Source: JAGXTF01 sp044224315
GTDB lineage: Bacteria > Bacteroidota > Bacteroidia > NS11-12g > UBA955
NCBI GenBank assembly: GCA_044224315.1
Contig: JBGAKR010000002.1
Span: 124,001-188,000 of the forward strand
Direction of reading: 5' to 3'
DNA length: 64,000 bases
Shown in pieces: positions 8,866 through 18,536 of this stretch (position 1 is the stretch's first letter; every line of letters begins with the position of its first letter). Under the pieces are notes generated by a model. The model did not search any database. It was not told the DNA's origin and saw only the letters and a list, made by a program, of their open reading frames with translations. Both the position numbers and the translations under genes were made by a program.

Positions 8866-9614
8866 AATTTATTATTTTGAGATTTATAGTAGGTTTTTGC
8901 ATACTTGCCGGCATATTAAATCTGCAGGGAAACCCAAACCGACGCAAGGCCATCATTACTGACGCAATGCACGAATTTGATGCCCAAACCCAACAAAAAC
9001 CTGTGTTTTCTCATGGTCAATTAGACAGTATTTTAAGTCAAATAAAGCAAATTAATTACAACCAACTCCCCTCCCATTACATTACAGCCACCGAATCAAA
9101 CCGCATGGAACTGGGATTGCAAAGCAGGAATTACTATGTGGTAAAAGGGGCCGAAATTTACCGGTATATTGTAGATCATTTTCGCATTGCCGATTTGCTA
9201 TCTAAAGACACATTTTACAAAATGAACCTGGATTCATTACCCGCCGGAACCGAGCAGTACTGGCTTGCCGACCCGGATGAATTACACGCATTTTTGGATT
9301 TAATTTTATTTATGAAAAAAAATAATTACAACGACTCTGCCATTACAATTAACCACGGACACCGCAACCCCGCGTACAACAAAAAAGTGGGTGGGGTAAC
9401 ACTCAGCTACCATCAAAAAGGGGTGGCAATTGATTTAAAAGTAGGTGATATCAATCGGGATGGAATTGCAGATAAAAAAGACAAACAAATCCTGCTGGAT
9501 GAATTGGAAAACCACATTATCCAAGATAAAGGTGGACTGGGCCTTTATCCTAATTCGGATGTGATTCATTTTGATACAAGAGGTTATAGGGCACGCTGGA
9601 ATAGCCATAAATAA
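8862..9614 (+). CDS. Membrane-anchored M15/DUF882-like peptidase
   Basis: A 250-residue protein with an N-terminal hydrophobic anchor. The C-terminal half carries a zinc D-Ala-D-Ala peptidase pattern: NHGHRNPAYNKKVGG, SYHQKGVAIDLKV (His and Asp ligands) and GGLGLYPNSDVIHFDTRG (second His). Spacing resembles the M15_3/DUF882 group that acts on murein or murein-like substrates. An Asp-rich segment DINRDGIADKKD could bind calcium. It overlaps the LytTR regulator by ATGA, so it is probably the structural output of this two-component operon. Substrate is not proven. Confidence 0.75.
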   Translation: MKFIILRFIVGFCILAGILNLQGNPNRRKAIITDAMHEFDAQTQQKPVFSHGQLDSILSQIKQINYNQLPSHYITATESNRMELGLQSRNYYVVKGAEIYRYIVDHFRIADLLSKDTFYKMNLDSLPAGTEQYWLADPDELHAFLDLILFMKKNNYNDSAITINHGHRNPAYNKKVGGVTLSYHQKGVAIDLKVGDINRDGIADKKDKQILLDELENHIIQDKGGLGLYPNSDVIHFDTRGYRARWNSHK

Positions 9615-9619
9615 CCCCA

Positions 9620-10474
9620 ATGTTAGCCTGGATTTTATTCTCCCTGCTTTTCTATTTATTACTGAGCTTGAAAGAGCTCTATATTTTGTCGGGCATACTT
9701 CCACACCCGGTAAGGCGCAGCTGGATAAACATGGTATACCCCGATGAGAAAAGCAAATGGAATGAATACCACGCATTTTTAAAACAGCATTTTCCTTATT
9801 TTAAATTATTAAATAACAAAGAAAAAGGCGAATTTTTAGTGCGATTATTTGATTTCAAAAACCAGATTCCTGTAGAGGGCAGAGAAGGCATTGAAATTGA
9901 TGAACAAAAACATGTTTTACTCTCTGCTTCCCTATCTCAGATTACATTTGGATACCAGGGATTCAGGTTGAGTAATTTTCAAAAAATAATTATTTATCCT
10001 GAAATATTTTACAGTAAATATTTAGATACCGAGGTAAAAGGCATCACCTATTCCTCGGGTTATATTTACCTTTCGTGGCAAGATTTTGAAGAGGGTTATT
10101 TGAATTTTAAAAACAAAATCAATCTGGGATTGCACGAATTTGCGCATGCGCTTATGCTTGAAAAAAACAGAATCAGCGAAAGCAATGAATATGAAATCAT
10201 GCACGCAATGTTTGCGCAACTATCCCGAAAAATAGACCAAACCGGCGACGAAGATCCTATATTTAGAAATTACGGATTTACCAATTTTCAGGAATTCTGG
10301 GCCGTTTCGGTTGAAGTTTTTTTTGAACAACCCATACAATTACAAAAAACCTATCCAAATCTTTATAAGGTGTTAACCAAACTTTTACAGCAGGATATGG
10401 CAAAAAGATTGAACCAATATTTGCAAAACCGCGGTAATTCCGACTCTGACGTTACGATTCAAAACTGGACTTAA
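9620..10474 (+). CDS. mtfA: MtfA-like zinc peptidase (M90)
   Basis: A 284-residue protein with one N-terminal membrane helix and the M90 metallopeptidase motif HEFAHAL (near residue 172), followed by the downstream glutamate region FWAVSVEVFFEQP. E. coli MtfA is a cytosolic peptidase that titrates the Mlc repressor. The membrane-anchored Bacteroidota form has no assigned role that I know. It follows the M15-like gene by 5 bases and ends the operon. The residue after HEFAH is Ala where the family usually has Gln. Confidence 0.82.
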   Translation: MLAWILFSLLFYLLLSLKELYILSGILPHPVRRSWINMVYPDEKSKWNEYHAFLKQHFPYFKLLNNKEKGEFLVRLFDFKNQIPVEGREGIEIDEQKHVLLSASLSQITFGYQGFRLSNFQKIIIYPEIFYSKYLDTEVKGITYSSGYIYLSWQDFEEGYLNFKNKINLGLHEFAHALMLEKNRISESNEYEIMHAMFAQLSRKIDQTGDEDPIFRNYGFTNFQEFWAVSVEVFFEQPIQLQKTYPNLYKVLTKLLQQDMAKRLNQYLQNRGNSDSDVTIQNWT

Positions 10475-10582
10475 CAGGTTTCGGTCATTTCCTTCTTTAA
10501 ATATTTGGAACATTTTGTTTTTTGAGACAACCACCTCAAACTTTTTACGTCTCTTAAAAAACACCACCTTAAACTAAACAAT

Positions 10583-11554
10583 ATGAAGAAGCATTTGAAA
10601 TTTTTGATTCCAGCAGCCCTGGTGCTGTTTGTATTGGCTTGTAAACGCGAAAGGAATTTTATTCCCCCCAACCCAAAAGTTACACAAAACAATGTGTATG
10701 CATCCTCTATCCAACAGATGAAAGCTCAGGCTATGCCAGCAGTGCAAAACTACATAATAGATGCGTCCAAAAGCAATACTGTAGTATGCAACAATGGCTC
10801 TCAGATCTTCATTCCTGTGGGCTCTCTGCTGTTAGATGGCAAACCTGTTACCACTGGAAGCATCAATGTGCAGGTGCGCGAATTGGGCGATAAATCGGCC
10901 ATGATACAATGTGGCATTACCACCCAAACCAAAGACAATATTCTAGAAAGCGCCGGCATGATTGAATTTAAGGCTGAAGTACCCACCCTAGCCATTGCCG
11001 GTAAACCCAAAACCCTGACCATTGATTCCAACCGTCCTTTGCAGATTGATTTACCAATAAAAGCCGGGGCCCCTAATACCAATTTCCAATCGTTTTACCT
11101 AAATGCCCAAAATCTTTGGGTACCCGCAGGCGACAATGCCATTTTAATTTCGCAAAGCGGACAGAATTTTATGCGCATGCCTATGCGCCGCTGCGGCTGG
11201 ATCAATTGCGACCGTTTTTACCACTACAATCCCAGCTACGATATCCGTGTAAAAGTGGATAGTTTAATGCGCGATTCTTGCGAGGTATATGTAGTAGTAA
11301 ATTACCTGCGCAGTGCTGTGCAATTGTTTTGGGACAAGGATAGTTCTGAATTTAACGTAAGTTGCCATGGATACATGGGTTTCCCCGATACTGCTACCTG
11401 CACGGTGATTGTGCAATGCATGAAAAATGGCAAATTTTATGAAAAAGACATGCGGATAAAACCCAAAAAAGGATTGGTTTTGAATTTAAATCCTGAACCT
11501 ACTAATTATAAATATTTTTATACCATGTTGAAAACCATTTTTGATGGCAATTAA
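10583..11554 (+). CDS. Surface or periplasmic lipoprotein, unknown
   Basis: A 323-residue lipoprotein with lipobox VLAC near residue 20. The N-terminal half (about 70-140) has a ZU5-like beta pattern, IFIPVGSLLLDGKPVTTGSINVQV then ESAGMIEFKA, seen in many Bacteroidota secreted proteins. The middle has a Cys-rich GWINCDRFYHY segment also seen in that group. No enzyme motif. It stands just ahead of an outer-membrane barrel gene and the two are probably co-transcribed. Confidence 0.7.
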   Translation: MKKHLKFLIPAALVLFVLACKRERNFIPPNPKVTQNNVYASSIQQMKAQAMPAVQNYIIDASKSNTVVCNNGSQIFIPVGSLLLDGKPVTTGSINVQVRELGDKSAMIQCGITTQTKDNILESAGMIEFKAEVPTLAIAGKPKTLTIDSNRPLQIDLPIKAGAPNTNFQSFYLNAQNLWVPAGDNAILISQSGQNFMRMPMRRCGWINCDRFYHYNPSYDIRVKVDSLMRDSCEVYVVVNYLRSAVQLFWDKDSSEFNVSCHGYMGFPDTATCTVIVQCMKNGKFYEKDMRIKPKKGLVLNLNPEPTNYKYFYTMLKTIFDGN

Positions 11555-11565
11555 TTTTGATAAAA

Positions 11566-12231
11566 ATGCGCACCCTTTTCGTTTTTATATTCATAGCCGC
11601 AAGCACCAGCCACCTGTTGGCCCAGCGAACCTGGGCCGGCTGGGTGGGCGGCAATTTTTCGGCCGGACCAGCATTTACCCAAAGTCAAAATTATAATCAC
11701 CGCAACAATTTAGGTACACAAATAAAAGGCGAAGTAAGTTTCCCGCTTTATTATCAAAAATTAAGAATTTCTGCCGGAGGAACCGTAGAGCAATTCCGCA
11801 GCCAGCGAGATATTCAATTAAAAGAAGGCATTATTACAAATACCCAGGCTTGGTTTTTAATGACCCAATTAAATGTGGAATATAAAACCAATTTAGACTA
11901 CCGAAAAAAATTGGATATAGCCTACGGAACCGGCATTGCCATGCGAATTAAAACCCAGGAAACCAACCATTGGAGCAGCTTTAAAAGCCAATATTTTCCA
12001 ACAATTTGGCGCAATGAAACGGTTTTAATTCCCGTATTCACAAAACTGATTAAAAACAGCTATAATAAATCGTATTTTATTGGGGCAACTGCCTATTTAT
12101 TTCACCAATCGCATTATCGATTAATTAAGGGTTGGCAAGCCAATTCATTGCATTTAAATGCGGGTGTTTGTTGGTATCCGAGGGTAGCTGTGCACAGGGC
12201 CCCTTCGATGGGGAGAATGAATAGGGAGTAG
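11566..12231 (+). CDS. Probable outer-membrane beta-barrel protein
   Basis: A 221-residue protein starting at ATG 11566 (an upstream in-frame TTG at 11557 is unlikely). A signal peptide ends at LLAQ. The rest alternates polar and hydrophobic residues, with many aromatic strand ends, as expected for a small barrel. The reading frame runs into a G-rich heptamer repeat: the last about 14 residues (RVAVHRAPSMGRMNRE) look unlike a barrel strand and may result from the repeat replacing the original end. Confidence 0.6.
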   Translation: MRTLFVFIFIAASTSHLLAQRTWAGWVGGNFSAGPAFTQSQNYNHRNNLGTQIKGEVSFPLYYQKLRISAGGTVEQFRSQRDIQLKEGIITNTQAWFLMTQLNVEYKTNLDYRKKLDIAYGTGIAMRIKTQETNHWSSFKSQYFPTIWRNETVLIPVFTKLIKNSYNKSYFIGATAYLFHQSHYRLIKGWQANSLHLNAGVCWYPRVAVHRAPSMGRMNRE

Positions 12232-12294
12232 GGAGCGGGGAGCGGGGGGCAGCAACAGCCAATGTAAAATGTAAAATGCAAAATTAAGAATTGT
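12214..12294 (+). repeat. Two heptamer repeat tracts with G-quadruplex potential
   Basis: The first tract (about 12224-12251) is a 7-bp repeat of GGGAGNR type with four G runs of 3, 3, 4 and 6 separated by loops of 4, 3 and 3 bases, a canonical quadruplex pattern. The second (about 12261-12294) is an AT-rich heptamer repeat based on AATGTAA. They resemble the short tandemly repeated heptamers described in cyanobacteria. They overlap the 3' end of the barrel gene. Confidence 0.65.
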
Positions 12295-12588
12295 TTTCTG
12301 ATCGGTAGTTGACTCTTTATTTTTAATTGGAATAGCTCTTGCCAAATTAATACAATACCATATATTCCTGTTTGGCAGTTGGATATTCTACAACAAAATA
12401 ATTCTACAAAATCTATAATTTTTGTAGCTTTTTTAAATCCGGGAAATAATAGGGATACATCCAATTACAATCAAAACCAAATTTCTGATGCAAATTCATT
12501 ACCATACTAAACCTCAGCAACCCCAATAAACACTGTACATGTCATTCATTTAGCACTCAAATATCATCCATTCTTCAACCCTTGGTGT

Positions 12589-12654
12589 ATACTTGCTCTA
12601 TACTTGCTCTACAATGGCTCTTAGATTGCTCCTAGATTGCTCCGAAACTGCACC
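12589..12654 (+). repeat. Six 11-bp tandem units in a gene-free region
   Basis: Units begin at 12589, 12600, 12611, 12622, 12633 and 12644. The first two are identical (ATACTTGCTCT), units 4 and 5 are identical (TAGATTGCTCC), and all share a TNGCTCY- or TGCNCC-like core. The 11-bp period is about one helical turn, so the cores lie on one face of the DNA. The surrounding 12295-12855 stretch holds no gene I can support. Confidence 0.75.
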
Positions 12655-12855
12655 AAACGGGGGTCAGTTGCACTGTTTTGTTTTGTAGTCATTTTCTACA
12701 TAATAGTTCATTCTGTTTTTATCCAACAATAACCTTGTAGAAAAGTTCTATAGTTTTTAGGGGCAACAGAAAATGTAAATAAAGAAGGAAATAATGTCGT
12801 TATAATTCCGAAAACTTTCAAATCCCTTAAACCTTACCCCTTTCCCCTTAAACCT

Positions 12856-12887
12856 AAAAAAGGGGCACCATAACGGCACCCCTTTTT
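12856..12887 (-). terminator. Terminator of the giant phytase-like gene
   Basis: On the minus strand a 13-bp stem with two G-U pairs and a 5-base loop is followed by TTTTTT. It lies 37 bases after the stop codon of the 12924-18536 gene. Confidence 0.85.
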
Positions 12888-12923
12888 GCTCAAAAAAAAC
12901 TATATAAGATTGAAAGAAACGAG

Positions 12924-15900
12924 TTATTTTTTTACTACCAGTTTTACCCTCGCCACTTCTTTATCGGTAGCTATTTCTACCAGATAAATTCCATTGCTGA
13001 GGTTGCTGGTATTAATGCTGGTTTTGAAATCGGCAGTGGCTTGTTTTACAAACACCGGGGTTACTACTTCTTTACCATTTAAATCCAATACGCAAATATT
13101 TAATGACTGTGCAACCAGCAGATTTACTGCTATCTCAACCTTATCGCTGGCTGGGTTTGGATACACTTTTACCGCGTTGGCCAGGCTGATATTTTCAACT
13201 GCAGTAGCAAAATTTCCGCTACCGGCTACTTTAAAATCAAAGGTACCTTCATCAGGGTCGTTGTTGTAAATCTGAACCAACGCTTCACGTTTACCAGCAT
13301 CGGTAGGTTTAAATTGCAAATTCAACTCTAAGCTGCCCCAAGCCGCTACTGACAGTGGGAAAGATGGAGCAGAAACCAGGGTAAATTCAGAAGCATTTGC
13401 ACCACCAATGGTAATATTGCTGATATTTAAAATCGCACTGCTGGTATTTTGGATGTAGAATTTTTTAATTAATGTGGTATTGGCGTTTACAATTCCAAAA
13501 TCGGTATTGTTTGCCACGCCCGGAGTCATATCGCCATCGGCAATATCGTTGCCGTTTCCAACTACTTGAATATCGGCGGCAATGCCCTGACCCTGGATAC
13601 CAAAATCAAAACTGGCTTCATCCAAATCATTGTTGGCAATCATTAAAGTTGCAACACGATTTCCGCTGCCTTTGGGGCTGAATTTCACGTTGATGGTTTG
13701 GGTAGCATTGGCTGCTAAAACTACAGGGAATGCAGGGGCCGAAACCAAGCTAAAATCAGCCGCATTGTTTCCACCAATTGTAACATTGGCAAGGGTTAAT
13801 GGACCGGGTCCGTTATTTTTAATTACAAACGGTTTAGTAACAGGCAAATTAATTCCACTGGGACCAAAATCGGTATTATCTGCAGCATCCGGAGTTAAAT
13901 CCCCATCGGCGATATTCACATTGGCACCTGTAACACTAACTTCAGCCTGAGAATTGAACGATTCAGGATTAAATATGGCCATTATTTGGCCCCCTTCATA
14001 CACCTCACCCGAAATGCTGTAATGGGCCTGATCAACTGCCAAAAACATACCGGGACCTAAAATAGATTGAGCATCAAAAATGCCTGAAGATTCTTCATCC
14101 TGATTGAATGGGGCAGCTGCCGGAACACCTACATCACCAAAGCGGGCAGGATCGTGCTTGGCAATTTGTTTCAACTGATCGGTAGCAATGGTATACTGCC
14201 ATACTTTGCCGTTGTGCTGCTGATTTCCAACATCTTCTTGCAATAAAATATGACCTGAATTATCGATACCGGCATTGTCTAACATTACCTGACCTTCAGT
14301 ACCGTCCAAAACAGCCTCAATGGTTCCGCCTTTTTCAGGATAGGCAATATCATCAAAACGCAGGCGCCATAGACGGCTACGACCTATCTGACTTCCTACA
14401 CCACTTACAGTTTGATCGAATTGATCGGTAGTTAAGAAATAGAAATCGCGTGGATTTGAGGGATCCCAGGCACCATCCTCAGGACGTGAAAACTTGGTAA
14501 CACCCGAGTCGTTGCTGCGTGTATTAAATATTGCACCGGTGGTATTTTTTACATTGCCCAAATCCACCATGCTAAAGCGAGTTCCTGCAGCAGGCAAAGT
14601 ATTCAGGGTTGTTGAATTTACACGTTCGGCACTAAAACCTGCTACTTTAATTCCATAAGGTTTTCCGTTATTCAAACCGGCTTTATCAATATCCAAACCG
14701 GTGTTGGTTTTTGTACCAACATACATATAAACCTGTCCATCGGTGCCATCGTCCATCAGGGCCACCATGGTTTTATTATTCGCATATGGATTGGCAACTG
14801 CATTTTCCCAACTGGCTTTTCCAAGCGCAGGCAGTTCGTAAGTATTACCCGCAGCTGAGCCGGTAACTATGTTTGCAAATGCACGTCCCTCAATACCCGA
14901 TTCTTCACCATTCATAAAAATAGGTTCGGTGGTACCCAGGCCTGTAGCTGCATTATAGAAAGCAGTAGCGGCAGGCAAATCGGCAGAGCAAAAACGACTG
15001 AAGGCTGCTTTTGAAGAAGGATTAGCAGAATTATAAGTAATCCAGGCTTTGGTAGTGGTATCCCACAACACCACATTTTTAATTAAATCTGCACCGGAAA
15101 TTACCGATAAATTTGATTTATTTATAATCCATTTTGAAACGAATGCACCCTTTTGGCCGTGGGCACGCGCCACACCACCCGTATTTGGGATTTCGTGATT
15201 GATAAGCAAAGTAAATGTACCATTGTTATTATCAAATGCACCCGCACCATCCGGAATTCCAACCATTTTATATCCATTTACTACATCCCCTGCAGTTAAA
15301 ATTGAAGTAGCTGTTACACCATTTGCAACCCCAACCAGGTAAGGCGATTGAGAACTGCTGGGGCCGGTGGGACCTGAAATAAATGCATTGCCCTGAATTC
15401 TGAAACTATAATTATATTCAGAATAATCGTTGCTAAAAATATTTACAATTGCTTTTTTATTTCCTGCTAAAGCGGGTGCAAATTTCACTACCAAGCTGTA
15501 CACACTATTCGCAGCAACCGCAATGGGGAAAGAAGGAGCACCTACAAGGGTAAAATCACCTGCATTTGCTCCAGAAATATTAATATTTGAAATATTTAAA
15601 ATACCCAGGCCATTATTTTTTATTACAAAAGTTTTTAATACAACATTGGCTGTGCTAACCGCAGCAAAGTCGGTATAATCGGCCAATGATGGAGTGGTAT
15701 CATCATTTATAATTTCTTTATTATTACCCCAAACCGCAATTTCGGGATTGGATGAAAAAGTTTCAGGATTAAACATGGCCATAATCTGACCACCTTCGTA
15801 TACCTCGCCTGCAATGCTGTAATGGGCTTGATCAACCAATAAAAACATACCAGGTCCTAATATATTTTGCGCATCGATAATTCCGGATGATTCTTCATCC

Positions 15901-18536
15901 TGATTGTAGGGAGCCATGGCGCCAACGTTTACATCCCCAAAGCGATTTACATCGTGTTTTGCCAATAATTTTAATTCATCGGTAGCGATGGTATACTGCC
16001 ATAATTTGCCATTGTGTTTTTGATTTCCAACATCTTCCTGCAACAAAATATGACCCGAATTATCAATGCCGGCATTATCCAACATTACCTGGCCTTCGGT
16101 ACCATCCAATACTGCTTCAATGGTTCCGCCTTTTTCTGGATTGGCAATATCATCAAAACGCAAGCGCCATACGCGGCTGCGGCCGATTTGGGTTCCTACA
16201 CCGCTTACAGTTTGATCAAATTGATCGGTAGTTAAAAAATAAAAATCGCGGGGATTTGCAGGATCCCACAAACCATCTTCCGGACGTGAAAATTTGGTAA
16301 CACCTGAATCATTACTGCGGGTGTTAAATACCGCACCGGTTGTGTTTAATACATTGCCTAAATCCACCATTGAAAAGCGGGTACCAGCAGCAGGCAATGG
16401 ATTTAAAGTGGATGAATTTACACGTTCTGCGCTAAAACCAGCAACCTTAATACCAAATGGTTTTCCATTGGTTAAACCGGCTTTTTCAATTTCTAAACCA
16501 CTATTGGTTTTGGTTCCTACATAAATATAAACCTGTCCGTCGGTACCATCATCCATTAATGCTACAATGGTTTTATTTCCAATAGCCGGGCTTGCAACAG
16601 CATTTTCCCAACTGGCTTTACCCAAATTAGGCAATTCATAACTATTTCCAGCGTTTGAACCGGTTACAATGTGGCCAAAAGCACGACCCTCAATACCCGA
16701 TTCTTCGCCATTCATAAAAATACGTTCGATAGTACCCAGGCCTGTAGCTGCATTATAGAAAGCAGTAGGAGCAGGCAAATCAGCAGAACAAAAACGACTG
16801 AATGCTGCTTTGGCAGAAGGATTGGCATTATTATAAGTAACCCAGGCTTTCGCGGTAGTATCCCATAAAATTACATTTTTAATTAAATCAGAACCCGAAA
16901 CAACCGAAAGGTCTGATTTTTTAATTATCCACTTAGAAACAAAAGCACCTTTTTGGCCGTGGGCACGTGCCACACCACCAGTGCTTGGAATTTCGTGATT
17001 TACCAGCAAAGTAAATGTACCATCGCCATTATCATATGCACCGGTACCATCTGGGATACCCGCCATTTTATAGCCATTAACTACATCCCCTGCTGTAAGA
17101 ATTGAAGTGATAATAGTTCCATTATTAGCCGAAGTTAAATATGGCGACTGAGATGAGCTTGATGCAGTTATACCCTGGGTAATTCCGCCTTTAGCCGGTT
17201 TAAAATTCTTTAATTTATCATTTCCTTTAAGAGCAAAAACAACCACGTGACTCACAGTACTTGTGGCAGTTGCCAATCCGTCTTGCAAAACAGAGGTTTG
17301 ACCAAAGTCATTATCATTGCAAATGGCAATGGTACTATCATTGATAATGGCCAACCCTTCAGCTTTATCATAAGCAACGGGCCAGCCTTTTGGCACCAGA
17401 TCCATCACCAGTTTTTTTCTTACAGCTTTTACACCCACGGCGGCCAGACCCAAAGAGTCTACCGCAGCTTCCAGGGTTTTTCCACCATATCCAAAACCTG
17501 ATTTTACAACGGTGGCACCATTAATATTTATTTGATACAGCCTTCTGTAATCGGAGGTTCCGCGGGCTGCAGCTTCCAGCACTAAAAAGGTTGAGTCATT
17601 AATAGCCGCCATATCGCCCAGTTTCCAGTCGCGCAGGCGAATCTGATTAGAACCGCTGGCACCGATTATTCCATCATTGAGATAAACAAACATGCGCTGT
17701 TGGTTGGTTATCGGATCAATTTCCAACATGCGATGAATACGGGTACCCTCACCGGTTGATTGATTTGGGTAAAGAATGGGGCTTTGAATCAAAGCATAGA
17801 TTTTTCCGTTTGGAGCAATGGTAATATTTTCAAAACCGCGGTTGTTTTTGCGGTATTTAAAGCAAGAGTCAATCATAAAATCCTCGGCCTGGGCACCGGG
17901 CATGTTGGCATAAGGCGTATAACGGCGAATCACTACCCCGTTTGGATTCAATTTCCAAATGGTGGGTCCACCCTCTTCACAAATCCAGAAATTACCTTCG
18001 GCATCTACAATAATTCCTTCAGAGTCGATACCCCAAATGTCTTTTGCAGTCGTTTTTGCATTAAAATTCAGGCAATTTTGCACTGTATCGGTAGAAATAA
18101 CTTCAACTGAAGTACTGCCATAACCGGTAGGGTTCATCAATCCGGTGGCGCCAGTACCATTGGGTCTTTTCATGGTAATGGTTTGCAGTATTTGAATTGA
18201 GTCGCCCACAATGCGTATACGGTGAATTTTGGGTGCATAGGTAGGGAATGGGAACATTTTGTCGTAGGTAGGGCGGCAACCCGATAAATTGGCATTGCCA
18301 CAATCAATGTTTACACCTCGGTCAGAGATGGTCCAGAATTCACGTCCGTTGGTATTGGGAATTGGAAACAAGCCCGAAAAACCCGCCTCGCGGAATTTGA
18401 TGCCCTGGTATGTGCCAATGGGTGCAGAATAATTGTTGCTGTAATCCTGCAAAACCGTTATTTGTGCCTGGCTTCCCTTATAAGTAAGGAGTGCTACAAA
18501 CAACGCAATGAAGTTGGAAACTGTTCTTTTTTTCAT
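12924..18536 (-). CDS. Giant T9SS protein: phytase-like and duplicated PhoX-like domains
   Basis: An 1870-residue secreted protein. A signal peptide (to about 24) leads into a phytase-like esterase beta-propeller domain (about 25-455; GIDSEGIIVDAEGNFWICEEGG). Two PhoX/DUF839-like regions follow (about 462-930 and 1062-1530), each with FSRPEDG, VLDGTEGQVMLDNAGID, ILLQEDVGN and QDEESSGI. An ASH-type 'choice-of-anchor D' domain follows the first copy and two follow the second (up to about 1780). The end is a T9SS type A sorting domain (VKVYPNPASDKVEI ... VARVKLVVKK). PhoX-like proteins are Ca/Fe phosphatases, so phosphate scavenging at the cell surface is a fair guess. I cannot confirm the metal ligands. 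Confidence 0.88.
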   Translation of the reverse strand: MKKRTVSNFIALFVALLTYKGSQAQITVLQDYSNNYSAPIGTYQGIKFREAGFSGLFPIPNTNGREFWTISDRGVNIDCGNANLSGCRPTYDKMFPFPTYAPKIHRIRIVGDSIQILQTITMKRPNGTGATGLMNPTGYGSTSVEVISTDTVQNCLNFNAKTTAKDIWGIDSEGIIVDAEGNFWICEEGGPTIWKLNPNGVVIRRYTPYANMPGAQAEDFMIDSCFKYRKNNRGFENITIAPNGKIYALIQSPILYPNQSTGEGTRIHRMLEIDPITNQQRMFVYLNDGIIGASGSNQIRLRDWKLGDMAAINDSTFLVLEAAARGTSDYRRLYQININGATVVKSGFGYGGKTLEAAVDSLGLAAVGVKAVRKKLVMDLVPKGWPVAYDKAEGLAIINDSTIAICNDNDFGQTSVLQDGLATATSTVSHVVVFALKGNDKLKNFKPAKGGITQGITASSSSQSPYLTSANNGTIITSILTAGDVVNGYKMAGIPDGTGAYDNGDGTFTLLVNHEIPSTGGVARAHGQKGAFVSKWIIKKSDLSVVSGSDLIKNVILWDTTAKAWVTYNNANPSAKAAFSRFCSADLPAPTAFYNAATGLGTIERIFMNGEESGIEGRAFGHIVTGSNAGNSYELPNLGKASWENAVASPAIGNKTIVALMDDGTDGQVYIYVGTKTNSGLEIEKAGLTNGKPFGIKVAGFSAERVNSSTLNPLPAAGTRFSMVDLGNVLNTTGAVFNTRSNDSGVTKFSRPEDGLWDPANPRDFYFLTTDQFDQTVSGVGTQIGRSRVWRLRFDDIANPEKGGTIEAVLDGTEGQVMLDNAGIDNSGHILLQEDVGNQKHNGKLWQYTIATDELKLLAKHDVNRFGDVNVGAMAPYNQDEESSGIIDAQNILGPGMFLLVDQAHYSIAGEVYEGGQIMAMFNPETFSSNPEIAVWGNNKEIINDDTTPSLADYTDFAAVSTANVVLKTFVIKNNGLGILNISNINISGANAGDFTLVGAPSFPIAVAANSVYSLVVKFAPALAGNKKAIVNIFSNDYSEYNYSFRIQGNAFISGPTGPSSSQSPYLVGVANGVTATSILTAGDVVNGYKMVGIPDGAGAFDNNNGTFTLLINHEIPNTGGVARAHGQKGAFVSKWIINKSNLSVISGADLIKNVVLWDTTTKAWITYNSANPSSKAAFSRFCSADLPAATAFYNAATGLGTTEPIFMNGEESGIEGRAFANIVTGSAAGNTYELPALGKASWENAVANPYANNKTMVALMDDGTDGQVYMYVGTKTNTGLDIDKAGLNNGKPYGIKVAGFSAERVNSTTLNTLPAAGTRFSMVDLGNVKNTTGAIFNTRSNDSGVTKFSRPEDGAWDPSNPRDFYFLTTDQFDQTVSGVGSQIGRSRLWRLRFDDIAYPEKGGTIEAVLDGTEGQVMLDNAGIDNSGHILLQEDVGNQQHNGKVWQYTIATDQLKQIAKHDPARFGDVGVPAAAPFNQDEESSGIFDAQSILGPGMFLAVDQAHYSISGEVYEGGQIMAIFNPESFNSQAEVSVTGANVNIADGDLTPDAADNTDFGPSGINLPVTKPFVIKNNGPGPLTLANVTIGGNNAADFSLVSAPAFPVVLAANATQTINVKFSPKGSGNRVATLMIANNDLDEASFDFGIQGQGIAADIQVVGNGNDIADGDMTPGVANNTDFGIVNANTTLIKKFYIQNTSSAILNISNITIGGANASEFTLVSAPSFPLSVAAWGSLELNLQFKPTDAGKREALVQIYNNDPDEGTFDFKVAGSGNFATAVENISLANAVKVYPNPASDKVEIAVNLLVAQSLNICVLDLNGKEVVTPVFVKQATADFKTSINTSNLSNGIYLVEIATDKEVARVKLVVKK
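13941..15351 (-). repeat. PhoX-like copy B of internal tandem duplication
   Basis: This segment aligns to 15741-17151 at a constant offset of exactly 1800 bases, with many long identical stretches and scattered mostly third-position differences. It encodes the second PhoX-like domain of the giant protein. Confidence 0.9.
15741..17151 (-). repeat. PhoX-like copy A of internal tandem duplication
   Basis: This is the partner of 13941-15351. The 1800-base offset means the repeated unit is 600 codons, made of one PhoX-like domain plus its ASH-type domain. The synonymous divergence shows it is an old duplication and not an assembly artefact. Confidence 0.9.

Noticed and set aside
12295..12855. Search for a gene, tRNA or CRISPR array in the gene-free region
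   Set aside because: No long open frame, no cloverleaf and no regular spacer-repeat pattern. The 11-bp units have no spacers.
13941..17151. Assembly duplication as cause of the repeated PhoX-like region
   Set aside because: The copies differ at many scattered, mainly third-codon positions while preserving the frame, which shows real divergence.
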